This document shows, piece by piece, positions 42,647 to 51,201 of a stretch of 52,739 nucleotides of DNA. Under the pieces are notes generated by a model. The model had not been told where the DNA came from. It searched no databases and was given only the letters and a program-made list of their open reading frames with translations. Each line of letters opens with the position of its first letter. The first letter of the stretch is position 1. The stretch lies in the NCBI GenBank assembly GCA_913019965.1, contig CAJVZR010000025.1, positions 1 through 52,739 on the forward strand, given 5' to 3'. Origin of the DNA: an uncultured Oleispira sp. (GTDB taxonomy: Bacteria; Pseudomonadota; Gammaproteobacteria; Pseudomonadales; Oceanobacteraceae). The position numbers and the translations under genes were made by a program.

Positions 42647-44884
42647 ATGCTATTTCGAGTCTTTGCTTCAATCCTGATTTGTATGGGTCTTATCGCTTGT
42701 GAAGAGCGTGGCGAATTATCTGAGCGAACATTTGTATTACCCGAAGATGTTGCTAATAGTTATTTAACGTTATTGAATCCACAGCAAGCATTATCTTCCG
42801 ATCTTTATAGTATGGTTATAGTCCCACAATCGCCTTTATCGCCAGAGCAACAAGGAAGTTATGTGATCTCATTAACTGATTTAGGCAGTGAAAGTCTTAC
42901 ATCAAGTTATCACGGACAGTGGGATGAAAACAGTGAACTAGATTGGCTGAATAATACATTAAACCAGCATGAGTTAGATTTAACCGAGAATCTGGATTTA
43001 TCAATTCAGGTTCAGTGTAGTCTTCCTTGTCAACTCAATCTCGTTAAAGGTGATTATCTTTATCAGCAGAAAGTAAGTGATGATGCTTTCTTAATCGAGT
43101 ATTCAATTGAGAATAATCAAATAAACTCCGCGCAATATGCAGAGCAATATTATCTCGCCGTAGACCCTAATGATGAGCGTACAACCTTAACGGATTGGAA
43201 ATCAAAAAATGGTTTTGATCAAGGCTATGATGTTCACGTTATATTCCGTGATAGTAAAGACCTAGGTTATGGCCGAGATATGTACGCCCGTAAAAATGAT
43301 GATGGCAGCCTCGCATTTTTCGTCAATAACTTCGTGGTTGTTACGGGCAAAGGGAATCCCGCCAATTATGGCCCTTTGAATTTGTTTGCGGCAACTGATC
43401 AAAATTTTGATTATCACCTTGGCTCCAATGCCATCGAATTCAGCCCTATTAATCCGGATGATCCTGATTCGGATAAAGTACTTAAATTTTTTACCTTTAC
43501 TGCTAAAGATGAGCAGCTTGTTCAACATCGCTTAATTGCCGCTGACTTGGATGGGCGCGGTACTAAGTATATGCCGTCTATTTGCTTAGCCTGCCACGGT
43601 GGAAATTTATTACCTCTTAATACTGATAATAGCTTTAATCATTTGTCGTTAATATCTGCCAAATTAAATCAATTGGAGGTGAATAGCTTTGAATTTAAAG
43701 CTTCTGGAATTTATACCCGTGCAGAGCAAGAAGCTGGGATTAAATTGATTAATCAGTGGGTAAGGGACAGTTATGCTGAAATGGGCGCCCGCGATGCAAC
43801 TCAAGTTGGGTATTGGGATAGCCGCTTTGTCGAAGAGGTCGCTAATGGTCGTTATGGTGGTGAAACGTTTGATTTGGCAAGCTATCAAGAGGATGCCGTG
43901 CCAGAAGGCTGGCAGCAAACAGACTATCGCCCAGAAGGGGTAGAGAGTTTGTATCTGCAAGTTATTGAACCTCATTGCATAAGCTGTCACTCATTAAGAG
44001 GCTATGCCGCAGGAGATGATGATTTAGTTGAGCCCGTAATCATTAATGGCGAAAAAATTAAACTGGGTAATGCGATTAACTTTTCAAGTTATGAAAAATT
44101 TATCAGTTACTCAGATATTATTATTGATTATGTCTACCGCCGGGGTGTTATGCCGCTTTCATTACGTAATGCGGAACTTTTTTGGCAACCCCCATATTCC
44201 GCGCCTGCACTTTTAGCTAATTTTTTGCCTGGGTTTGATGTGCTTAATAGTGATGGTGAAATTCAGCCCCCTGGATTACCGGTTGCACGATTAGAATTGC
44301 AACGATTAGCCAATTTCCCTGTGCGTTTAAATGGGGAGGCCAGTTATTTTGCGCAGACGTTTCAATGGACAATTATTTCAGGGCCGGTAGGACATGATGG
44401 CAGTCTTGAGAATGCGGATCAAAAAATTGCAGAGCTCACCGGATCAATGAATGGCGAGTATGTGATTGGCTTACAAGTGGCAAATAGTCGAGGTAGTCAT
44501 TCGACTGAAATGAAGGTCGTTATTGATAATACCAGAGAGCCTGCGACGGCCTTAAATTTTGTTGATGATATTAAACCGCTTTTGCAAACTCAATTATTTA
44601 ATCTACGCACCTGTCAAAGTTGTCATAACCCTGTGGTCGGTGTTGAAGGCATACCGGTTCATTATGATGATACTAATGATCAGCTCTATGCGGATGTCAG
44701 GGCGAGAGTTAACTTAAAAGCGCCGATGGATTCGCTACTCTTACAAAAGCCAACGCGTCACCAACATGGTGGTGGAAAGCGCTTTGATTTAGGGACCAGT
44801 CTAGGTGAGGAAAGCTATAATACGATTTTACAGTGGATTATTTCCGGAGCACCTTGCGGTAATGATCCCTTGTTCTGTCTATAG
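42647..44884 (+). CDS. Tri-haem c-type cytochrome lipoprotein
   Basis: 745 residues with a lipoprotein signal (GLIAC, Cys18). Three CxxCH haem sites: CLACH (313-317), CISCH (444-448) and CQSCH (656-660). A PKD/Ig-like domain (about 545-627) lies between the second and third. RRGVMPLSLRN holds a candidate axial Met after the second site. Several Cys pairs outside haem motifs (CSLPC at 124-128, the C-terminal Cys residues) could form disulfides. It follows the giant surface protein by one base, so they are co-translated and probably form one complex. Likely an electron-carrying envelope protein; no named family recognised. A possible surface location is inferred from the partner's barrel. Confidence 0.82.
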   Translation: MLFRVFASILICMGLIACEERGELSERTFVLPEDVANSYLTLLNPQQALSSDLYSMVIVPQSPLSPEQQGSYVISLTDLGSESLTSSYHGQWDENSELDWLNNTLNQHELDLTENLDLSIQVQCSLPCQLNLVKGDYLYQQKVSDDAFLIEYSIENNQINSAQYAEQYYLAVDPNDERTTLTDWKSKNGFDQGYDVHVIFRDSKDLGYGRDMYARKNDDGSLAFFVNNFVVVTGKGNPANYGPLNLFAATDQNFDYHLGSNAIEFSPINPDDPDSDKVLKFFTFTAKDEQLVQHRLIAADLDGRGTKYMPSICLACHGGNLLPLNTDNSFNHLSLISAKLNQLEVNSFEFKASGIYTRAEQEAGIKLINQWVRDSYAEMGARDATQVGYWDSRFVEEVANGRYGGETFDLASYQEDAVPEGWQQTDYRPEGVESLYLQVIEPHCISCHSLRGYAAGDDDLVEPVIINGEKIKLGNAINFSSYEKFISYSDIIIDYVYRRGVMPLSLRNAELFWQPPYSAPALLANFLPGFDVLNSDGEIQPPGLPVARLELQRLANFPVRLNGEASYFAQTFQWTIISGPVGHDGSLENADQKIAELTGSMNGEYVIGLQVANSRGSHSTEMKVVIDNTREPATALNFVDDIKPLLQTQLFNLRTCQSCHNPVVGVEGIPVHYDDTNDQLYADVRARVNLKAPMDSLLLQKPTRHQHGGGKRFDLGTSLGEESYNTILQWIISGAPCGNDPLFCL

Positions 44885-45120
44885 CAGGGTTGCTGCCTAA
44901 GTTTTAGCACCATGATTAGTCGTAATAATGAAACAAACTGTTGATCATTGATCTAAAGCAGTAAGTTCTAGGTTTGATCGTTATTTTTTAAACGCTATCC
45001 CCCATGAATAGGGCATCTTACAAGATTGATACAATCTCAGACAAGACTGTTCTATTTTTAGTGGGTAATCACTGAACGATGTGAATCTTATACTTTTTCA
45101 AACTGTTTGAGAGTATAACC

Positions 45121-45855
45121 ATGAACGCATCCTTGACCCCTCGCTATCTCATTTTCTTTATCATGCTGGTTTTAACCAGTGCTTTTAGTATTAAAGTGAT
45201 TCAATACGATCAAGCTTATTTATACGGTGAGAACCAATTGATGGAGCATATTCAGATACTGATACTTTTGATTGTCGGCATTGTATTCTGGCTAAACTCA
45301 GGTATTAAAAACTGGAGTATGGTGAAATCATCATCAAAAAGTTTAAGCCTGCTAGCGTATTTAGGGGCGGCTTTAAGTTTCAGTTTCATTTTAAGAGAAA
45401 TGAGCATTAAACAATCACATATCGATTGGTTAATCTTTTTTGTCGATGGCCAAGGTTTCAAAATTATTATGGCTATGGTGTGGTTGCCATTGTTATATAA
45501 AGCGTATCAGCATAAAAAAGAATACATCCATATTGTCAAAACGGCGTTTCTTTCTCCGACTTCGATATTCTTTGCCATTGCGGCGAGCTTGTTATTAGCA
45601 GGAGCTTTGTTTGATAAAGAAATCATTGTGGTTGAGTACTTCCGTTTTTATGAAGAAGTTCTTGAAATGAATGGTTATGGTTTTATGTTGCTGGCTGCAA
45701 TGTCGTTCCGCAGAGATATGGTATTAGCGGTCTGTCATTGTCAGAAACAAGCGCTGCAAGATTTAACTGCTGAAGCTTTATCCGCTAAATCTCAAGGCCA
45801 ATCAGCGATGCCGCGCATGATGGCGACACCGATTTCTGAAACGGCGAGTAAATAA
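45121..45855 (+). CDS. Hypothetical multi-pass membrane protein
   Basis: 244 residues with about six hydrophobic helices (near 9-26, 44-60, 74-92, 106-124, 148-166 and 182-196) and a polar, Ala/Ser-rich C-terminal tail. HCQK after the last helix is the only Cys/His feature. I do not recognise a family. Single gene; the 236-base gap before it shows no site I can support, and it is convergent with cobA, ending 2 bases before it. Confidence 0.7.
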   Translation: MNASLTPRYLIFFIMLVLTSAFSIKVIQYDQAYLYGENQLMEHIQILILLIVGIVFWLNSGIKNWSMVKSSSKSLSLLAYLGAALSFSFILREMSIKQSHIDWLIFFVDGQGFKIIMAMVWLPLLYKAYQHKKEYIHIVKTAFLSPTSIFFAIAASLLLAGALFDKEIIVVEYFRFYEEVLEMNGYGFMLLAAMSFRRDMVLAVCHCQKQALQDLTAEALSAKSQGQSAMPRMMATPISETASK

Positions 45856-45857
45856 TC

Positions 45858-46619
45858 TTAAGCGATCATTTTCTCTTGCCCAGCAGTCAATCTCTGTTGC
45901 TGGGTAGAGGCCAAACCAACCACATCCCCAAGGATGATCAATCCCGGTGTCAGGTGTTTCATCTCTTCTGCCATTTCAGGCAAGGTGGATAAAGTACCGA
46001 GTTGTGATGCTTGGTTTTTACGAGTGCCCTGACAAATAATGGCGACTTCAGTATCTGGGTGGTGTCCTTGGTCAATCAAGTGAGCGCTGATGCTCGCCGC
46101 TTGATTCATCCCCATATAAAACACTTGGGTTTGATTTTGTTTATCGGTATGTGAAGGATCAAATTCCCCAAAGCTTGAGTGACCACTGTGCAGCAAGAGT
46201 GAGTTGCCATGACCACGGTGGGTAAGTGGAATATTACAACTTGCCGCGCAACCGGCCGCGGCGGTTATTCCAGGTACAACGCTGGTTTCTACATTTCTTT
46301 CTTGCAAGTATTCTAATTCTTCGCCACCACGACCAAAGATAAAGGGATCACCGCCTTTTAACCGCACAACGGTTTGATGACGTTGGGACATTTGATAGAG
46401 AAATTCATTAATTTCATGTTGCTTCATTTTATGTTCGCCGCAACGCTTTCCTACGTTAAAGCTTTTGCAGTTATCGGGAATCATTGCCAAAATTTCTTCA
46501 GAAATTAAGGCGTCGTATAATATAGCGTCAGCATTTTGAATGGCTTTTAACGCTTTAAGAGTAAGAAGTTCTGGGTCACCTGGACCTGCGCCGACTAAAA
46601 TTACGTTTGCATTGTTCAT
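45858..46619 (-). CDS. cobA: Uroporphyrinogen-III C-methyltransferase
   Basis: SAM-dependent enzyme (SUMT) that converts uroporphyrinogen III to precorrin-2, the first step towards sirohaem. The 253-residue sequence is a stand-alone SUMT domain: VILVGAGPGDPELLTLKA at the N-terminus, VVRLKGGDPFIFGRGGEEL, VVPGITAAAGCAA and NIPLTHRGHG, all SUMT signatures. It is not fused to the CysG dehydrogenase/chelatase part. It follows nasA by 25 bases on the same strand, so it is probably made with nitrate reductase to provide sirohaem for the nitrite reductase, which must be encoded elsewhere. Confidence 0.95.
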   Translation of the reverse strand: MNNANVILVGAGPGDPELLTLKALKAIQNADAILYDALISEEILAMIPDNCKSFNVGKRCGEHKMKQHEINEFLYQMSQRHQTVVRLKGGDPFIFGRGGEELEYLQERNVETSVVPGITAAAGCAASCNIPLTHRGHGNSLLLHSGHSSFGEFDPSHTDKQNQTQVFYMGMNQAASISAHLIDQGHHPDTEVAIICQGTRKNQASQLGTLSTLPEMAEEMKHLTPGLIILGDVVGLASTQQQRLTAGQEKMIA

Positions 46620-46644
46620 ATCTATTACTCTCTATCTTACGAAT

Positions 46645-49398
46645 CTAGTTAGTCAGTTCTGTTGCAAGCTCTGTGGCTTGCTGAGAAAACTGTTCAATTA
46701 AGCTTTTCAATTCCGGCACGCAGGAACCACAATTAGTTCCGCATTTAAGCTTGTTACCGAGGGCTTCTACATTATTTATTCCAGCATCTACCGCGGCTTT
46801 TACTTGCTTATCTCCGACCTGAAAACAAGAGCAAACGATGGTGCCAGGGTCACTGGCAGCATTACCTTCACGCCCCGCTAATAATGCTCTGCGTTGAAAG
46901 TCGGTCAGTTGTTGGCTATTGAATATCTGGCTCAACCAGCGACGGTTCGGTAAATCGAATTGTGGACTTAAAAATAATGAGGCGATTAAGCGGTTATTTT
47001 CAATAATGGCAATACGATGAGTGCCACTGCGAGCATCGCTATAAATGAGTGCTTCACCATCGGGTAATAAACGCTTTAGTGATTGATAAGCGTGTGCAAT
47101 ATCTTGCTGCCCTGATAGTTCATAATAATGCCCTTGAGCGCTATCTAAATTAGACTTGGTTAATTTGTCATCCTGCTTCTCTTGAATATTAAAAGGCACG
47201 TGGGCCCAATAATCACATTCTGCAGATAACGCTTCAGGCTGCTCTGCAAGCATTAAAAATCCAAACCACTGACTGTCGAATTTTTTAACTTTTACCGGGG
47301 TATGTTTGTTTTCTGGCTGGCCTGAAACTGGGCAAGTAATGGAGTTAACTAAAACCCCCATACGGCCTTTGCTCGCGAACTGACTGGTCCAGTGCATTGG
47401 AACAAAAATATTGCCTTGAGTCTGAGCCTTGGTAATTTTAACCCGAACAATAATTTCGCCATGTTGGTTATTAATGACGGCTAAATCATTTTGCTGTAAC
47501 TGGTAAGTAGCGGCATCCTTGGGATTGATGTCTACAAACGGTTCTGGCATGTGCTGCAATAGCTTATCGGTTTTTCCCGTACGCGTCATTGTGTGCCATT
47601 GATCACGAATACGCCCCGTATTCATAATGAGTGGAAATTCATGACTGGTTTTTGCAATGGGTAGGCGTGCAGTTAAGCTTACAAATTGTGCTCGTTGATT
47701 CGCGGTAAAAAATTTTCCATCATCAAAAAAACGCTGGCGACCATTAGGGTAATCTTTATTCACTGGCCATTGAATCGGCTGTAAATCATCATAAGCCTGC
47801 TCACTTAAATCCGTTAACCCTGATAAGTCAAAATCCCGCGCGGGAAAATCATCATAGCCATTTTCAAAAGCCGATAAACCAGCATGTTCATTGAAAATTT
47901 GATACGGGTGCTGATAATCGAATGCTTCTTTGAATCCTAATCTTTGTGCAACCTGGGTGATGATCCACCAATCGGGTTTAGCATTTCCCATAGCAGGCAT
48001 AAAGTTGCGCTGACGAGATATCCGACGTTCGGAATTGGTCACGGTACCATTTTTTTCTCCCCAGCTAGCGGCAGGTAAAACGATGTCTGCTACGGCAGTG
48101 GTATCGGTATGTTCTAAGCAATCAGAGACTACCACCATCTCGCACTTTAATAGGGCTGCCTTTAAACGATCGGCTTCTGGCATGCTCACTAAAGGATTGG
48201 TCGACATGATCCAGATAAATTTGATCTCGCCACGATCAACAGCATCGAACATGTCGACAGCTTTTAAGCCATTATCAGTTGCGATATTAGTGGCATTCCA
48301 ATAACGCGCTACACGGTCAATGTCGCCAGGCTTTTCAAAATGCATACGGCCTGCCAATTGATTGGCTAAACCGCCCACTTCACGGCCTCCCATGGCATTA
48401 GGCTGGCCGGTAATTGAAAAAGGACCTGCGCCGGCTTTGCCAATTCGTCCTGTTGCTAAATGGCAGTTAATAATGGCGTTGCATTTATCGGTGCCTGATG
48501 AACTTTGATTAATGCCTTGTGAATAAAAGCTTAAGGTTTTATCCACCTTGCTATACCAGCTAAAAAATTGTGCGATGTCGACTTCAGGCACGTCACAGGT
48601 TTGAGCAATGTCTGCCAAGCTGAAACCTTCAGCTTTAGCCTGAGTAATTGCATCTTCAAAACCATCGGTATATTGATTGATATAATCTTGGTCGCAGTGA
48701 CCGTTGTCCGCTAAATAAGCGAATAAAGCATTGAATAAATAAGCATCACTGCCAGAGCGAATGGGTAGGTGCAGGTCGGCAATATCACAGCTGGCGGTTT
48801 CACGGGGATCGATCACCACAATTTTCAAATTGGGGTTATTCTTTTTGGCCGCAACCATACGCTGATAAAGAATAGGGTGTGCCCAAGCTGGGTTGGAACC
48901 GATTAAAACCAGTAGATCTGTTGCTTCGATATCTTCATAACAGATCGGAACAGTATCGCTACCAAAGGCACGCTTATAGGCCGATACGGCTGATGACATG
49001 CATAAGCGCGAGTTAGTATCCATATTGGCACTGCCGATAAAGCCCTTGATGAGTTTATTGGCAACATAATAATCTTCCGTAAGCAGTTGGCCTGAACCAT
49101 AAAAGGCAACGGCATTTGGGCCATGGTCTTCAACGACTTGTTGGATCTTGATTGCAATGTTCTCTAAGGCGCTGTCCCAGTCGCTATCTTGGCCGTTTAC
49201 TTTAGGGTTAAGTAATCGCCCCTGAATTGAAATTGTCTCGTGTAGAGAGGAGCCTTTAACGCATAGCTTGCCGAAATTACTGGGGTGAGTTTCTAGTCCA
49301 GAGACCTTGGAAAGATCTTTTGGCATTTGCACGCCACAGCCAACACCACAATAAGGGCAGGTTGTTTTACAAAGATCATTGGGCTGGCTATTCATCAT
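46645..49398 (-). CDS. nasA: Assimilatory nitrate reductase, catalytic subunit with BFD-like domain
   Basis: Molybdopterin enzyme reducing nitrate to nitrite in the cytoplasm, about 917 residues. N-terminal 4Fe-4S site CPYCGVGC plus the later Cys of GKLCVKG. Mo-bis-MGD domains follow (SRLCMSSAVSAYKRAFGSD, IDPRETASCDIADLHLPIRSG, TGQPNAMGGREVGGLANQL). The C-terminal MGD-binding half contains FPLIMNTGRIRDQWHTMTRTG. A BFD-like 2Fe-2S module ends the protein: VCSCFQVGDKQVKAAVDAG then CGTNCGSC. I take ATG 49398; a GTG at 49407 and ATG 49395 also fit. A sigma-54-like promoter lies 38 bases upstream, and cobA follows. The electron donor is probably the FAD protein encoded upstream. Confidence 0.93.
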   Translation of the reverse strand: MMNSQPNDLCKTTCPYCGVGCGVQMPKDLSKVSGLETHPSNFGKLCVKGSSLHETISIQGRLLNPKVNGQDSDWDSALENIAIKIQQVVEDHGPNAVAFYGSGQLLTEDYYVANKLIKGFIGSANMDTNSRLCMSSAVSAYKRAFGSDTVPICYEDIEATDLLVLIGSNPAWAHPILYQRMVAAKKNNPNLKIVVIDPRETASCDIADLHLPIRSGSDAYLFNALFAYLADNGHCDQDYINQYTDGFEDAITQAKAEGFSLADIAQTCDVPEVDIAQFFSWYSKVDKTLSFYSQGINQSSSGTDKCNAIINCHLATGRIGKAGAGPFSITGQPNAMGGREVGGLANQLAGRMHFEKPGDIDRVARYWNATNIATDNGLKAVDMFDAVDRGEIKFIWIMSTNPLVSMPEADRLKAALLKCEMVVVSDCLEHTDTTAVADIVLPAASWGEKNGTVTNSERRISRQRNFMPAMGNAKPDWWIITQVAQRLGFKEAFDYQHPYQIFNEHAGLSAFENGYDDFPARDFDLSGLTDLSEQAYDDLQPIQWPVNKDYPNGRQRFFDDGKFFTANQRAQFVSLTARLPIAKTSHEFPLIMNTGRIRDQWHTMTRTGKTDKLLQHMPEPFVDINPKDAATYQLQQNDLAVINNQHGEIIVRVKITKAQTQGNIFVPMHWTSQFASKGRMGVLVNSITCPVSGQPENKHTPVKVKKFDSQWFGFLMLAEQPEALSAECDYWAHVPFNIQEKQDDKLTKSNLDSAQGHYYELSGQQDIAHAYQSLKRLLPDGEALIYSDARSGTHRIAIIENNRLIASLFLSPQFDLPNRRWLSQIFNSQQLTDFQRRALLAGREGNAASDPGTIVCSCFQVGDKQVKAAVDAGINNVEALGNKLKCGTNCGSCVPELKSLIEQFSQQATELATELTN

Positions 49399-49435
49399 TC
49401 GACTCACTGGATAAGCTATCTATGCAGAAGGACTA

Positions 49436-49451
49436 TTCAAGAAGGGTGCCA
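49436..49451 (-). promoter_or_regulatory. Sigma-54-like promoter of nasA
   Basis: On the minus strand: TGGCAC, five bases, TTGAA. It matches the -24/-12 consensus TGGCAC-N5-TTGCW in sequence and spacing except for A in place of the -12 C. Transcription would start about 25 bases before the nasA ATG. Confidence 0.6.
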
Positions 49452-49490
49452 GTGCAGGATTATTTTTTGATCAAAGGTTAATTAATAAGC

Positions 49491-49522
49491 AAAAAACGCC
49501 ATACACCCTAGGGGTGTATGGC
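49491..49522 (-). terminator. Terminator hairpin between oxidoreductase gene and nasA
   Basis: GCCATACACCC pairs with GGGTGTATGGC (11 bp, loop TAG). On the minus strand the hairpin is followed by G and six Ts. It would stop transcription coming from the oxidoreductase gene, leaving nasA under its own promoter. Confidence 0.7.
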
Positions 49523-49612
49523 AAAACCTATTCCTTATGTAGCTATCAATGGTCAATAAAGGGGCATTGAAATTCACAGAATGAGTAGGCAAGACATGAC
49601 TGAAGAAGGATT

Positions 49613-49627
49613 GCACCACAAAGGTGC
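49613..49627 (-). promoter_or_regulatory. NtrC-binding-site-like palindrome
   Basis: On the minus strand, GCACCTTTGTGGTGC: symmetric GCACC/GGTGC with the 15-bp length of the NtrC site GCACTATATTGGTGC. It sits about 195 bases upstream of the predicted sigma-54 start point, a normal enhancer distance. Confidence 0.62.
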
Positions 49628-49653
49628 GGTCAGTCAATTCTGGTGCGTGAGTT

Positions 49654-49668
49654 TATCCAAAATAGTGC
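49654..49668 (-). promoter_or_regulatory. Second, weaker NtrC-like site
   Basis: On the minus strand, GCACTATTTTGGATA: matches 11 of 15 positions of the NtrC site, with the left half intact. It lies 41 bp (about four helical turns) from the first site. Confidence 0.45.
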
Positions 49669-49787
49669 GCGCTGCTGCTAGCAGCGCTTAAGGACAAAGT
49701 GCGCGAATTTGGCTTGATTTAGAATGTATCAGGTCAGGGGATTTGGCTAAGATACGGAGGGAGTGAAGATGAGATCAATCCCCTCGA

Positions 49788-51056
49788 TTAACTATCACAA
49801 AAAGCTTTACCGAAGATCAGGTCCTGCCTGAAAGCTTCAATATCTTGCTCTTGCTGTAGTAATTCAAAATACCACTGACTATCGGCGACGTCGCCATAGA
49901 GAACAGCACCCACAACCTTGTGGTCACTGATAAGAATTTTCTTGTAGATGGAGCGCTCAAAATCATTAAATTCAAGCACTTCGCATTCGAGGTCAGTCTC
50001 TTCACTATTGATGATGCCCATTGAGTGCACATCAATACCACTGACTTTTAACTTGGTAGCAAAACTTTCTTCTTGGTAAACCGGTAGTTCATCGTCATCT
50101 TTTAAGGTTAGCTGCTTCGCTAAAACACTTGCTTGATTCCAGATCGGCGCTACCAGACCATAGGTATTACCTTCAAACTCACAGCATTCCCCTAACGCGT
50201 AGATATCAGCTTGTGAGGTTTGTAATTGAGCATCAACGCAGATGCCTTTTTTCACCAGTAAACCGCTTGCTTGTGCTAATGGCGTGCAGGGTACAATACC
50301 GGTGGCAAAGATAACAAGGTCTGCTTCGAGTTTGTCGCCATTGTCTAGCGTTACAGCGCAAACTTTACGGGATGTTGACCCTTCTTCCGAGGTAGGTGAA
50401 ACGGGCATGCCGGTAAGCGCTACAGGACCATGCCCGGTGGCGATTTTAATACCACGCCCTTCGAGCTCTTTAATCAATAAATCAGAAGCGTTACGGTCAA
50501 TTTGGCGATTCATCAAGACATCGCGACGATGCAATAGGGTAACGTCCATCCCTTGCTTGGCTAAGCCAACCGCCGCTTCGATGCCTAATAATCCTGCACC
50601 AATCACCACGGCTCGTTGATAGCGACTAGTGACTTCTTGCATGAAGTCGACATCGATGAGTTTGCGAAACCCCATGACTCCATCAAGTACGTCAGGCATT
50701 TCGGTGCCGGGCATCAGCGGGATGAAAGCGCGCGATCCGGTAGCGAAAATTAATTTGTCATAATCTAACTGCGCGCCATTTTCACAGCTGAGGGTATGGT
50801 TTTCAGCATCGATATTAACGACTCTATGATTGAGTAAAACCCGTACATTTCGTTCGTCATACCAGGCATCATCACAGGGGGTGATGCTTTGTAAGTCCGT
50901 CTCTTGGGCTAATAATGAAGACAGCATTATACGGTTATAGTGAGGTACATTTTCTGCACTTAAGACCGTCACAAGGTAATCACTTTGATGGTCCAGTTCT
51001 TTTAATAACTGCATGGTGGCTAGGCCATTACCTATGATTACTAATTGCTTTTTCAT
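49788..51056 (-). CDS. FAD/NAD(P)H oxidoreductase, probable nitrate reductase electron-transfer subunit
   Basis: 422-residue flavoprotein of the NirB N-terminal / NasB-like type. FAD-binding Rossmann motif VIIGNGLATMQLLKEL at the N-terminus; FATGSRAFIPLMPG ends the first FAD segment. The NAD(P) motif is AVVIGAGLLGIEAAVGLAKQ, and FATGIVPCTPLAQ is the usual pre-FAD block. It would pass electrons from NAD(P)H to NasA. It has the length of the N-terminal half of NirB but is a complete gene: no sirohaem or BFD domain follows, and a BFD-like module is instead found on NasA. A strong promoter precedes it, RBS TAGGTAAG. Alternative: a rubredoxin reductase-like enzyme; context favours nitrate. Confidence 0.8.
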   Translation of the reverse strand: MKKQLVIIGNGLATMQLLKELDHQSDYLVTVLSAENVPHYNRIMLSSLLAQETDLQSITPCDDAWYDERNVRVLLNHRVVNIDAENHTLSCENGAQLDYDKLIFATGSRAFIPLMPGTEMPDVLDGVMGFRKLIDVDFMQEVTSRYQRAVVIGAGLLGIEAAVGLAKQGMDVTLLHRRDVLMNRQIDRNASDLLIKELEGRGIKIATGHGPVALTGMPVSPTSEEGSTSRKVCAVTLDNGDKLEADLVIFATGIVPCTPLAQASGLLVKKGICVDAQLQTSQADIYALGECCEFEGNTYGLVAPIWNQASVLAKQLTLKDDDELPVYQEESFATKLKVSGIDVHSMGIINSEETDLECEVLEFNDFERSIYKKILISDHKVVGAVLYGDVADSQWYFELLQQEQDIEAFRQDLIFGKAFCDS

Positions 51057-51083
51057 CGACTTACCTAAATTTAAACTTTATAA

Positions 51084-51112
51084 ATTATAAACAATAATCG
51101 TACCAACATAAA
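51084..51112 (-). promoter_or_regulatory. Sigma-70-type promoter of the oxidoreductase gene
   Basis: On the minus strand: TTTATG, 17-base spacer, consensus TATAAT, about 28 bases before the ATG. The -35 uses the last Ts of the porin terminator. Confidence 0.55.
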
Positions 51113-51148
51113 AAAACGGAGCATAAGGCAAGCCTTATACTCCGTTTT
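51113..51148 (-). terminator. Rho-independent terminator after the porin gene
   Basis: Stem AAAACGGAGCATAAGG with its complement (16 bp, one mismatch, loop CAAG), followed on the minus strand by Ts. It ends the porin transcript. Confidence 0.9.
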
Positions 51149-51201
51149 GATTGTGAGTTTAGATAACTCAGTTCTGTGTTTATTGATTAATAGACATTTT
51201 A

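Larger units (their letters stand above)
49408..49787 (-). other. Nitrogen-control region upstream of nasA
   Basis: 380 bases without a gene. Read towards nasA it holds, in order, a third weak NtrC-like site (49688-49702), two stronger NtrC-like sites, a terminator hairpin and a sigma-54-like promoter. A 12-bp palindrome, GCTGCTAGCAGC (49673-49684), lies between the weak site and its neighbour. Confidence 0.65.

Noticed and set aside
49491..49522. NasR-type antitermination leader for nasA
   Set aside because: The hairpin and T-run would fit, but the sigma-54-like promoter lies downstream of it, so the nasA transcript would not include it. I also did not find the paired hexaloop hairpins of ANTAR targets.
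49788..51056. Truncated nirB
   Set aside because: It has the length of the NirB N-terminal half, but the gene ends cleanly with a stop and no remnant of the rest follows in the 380-base region downstream.
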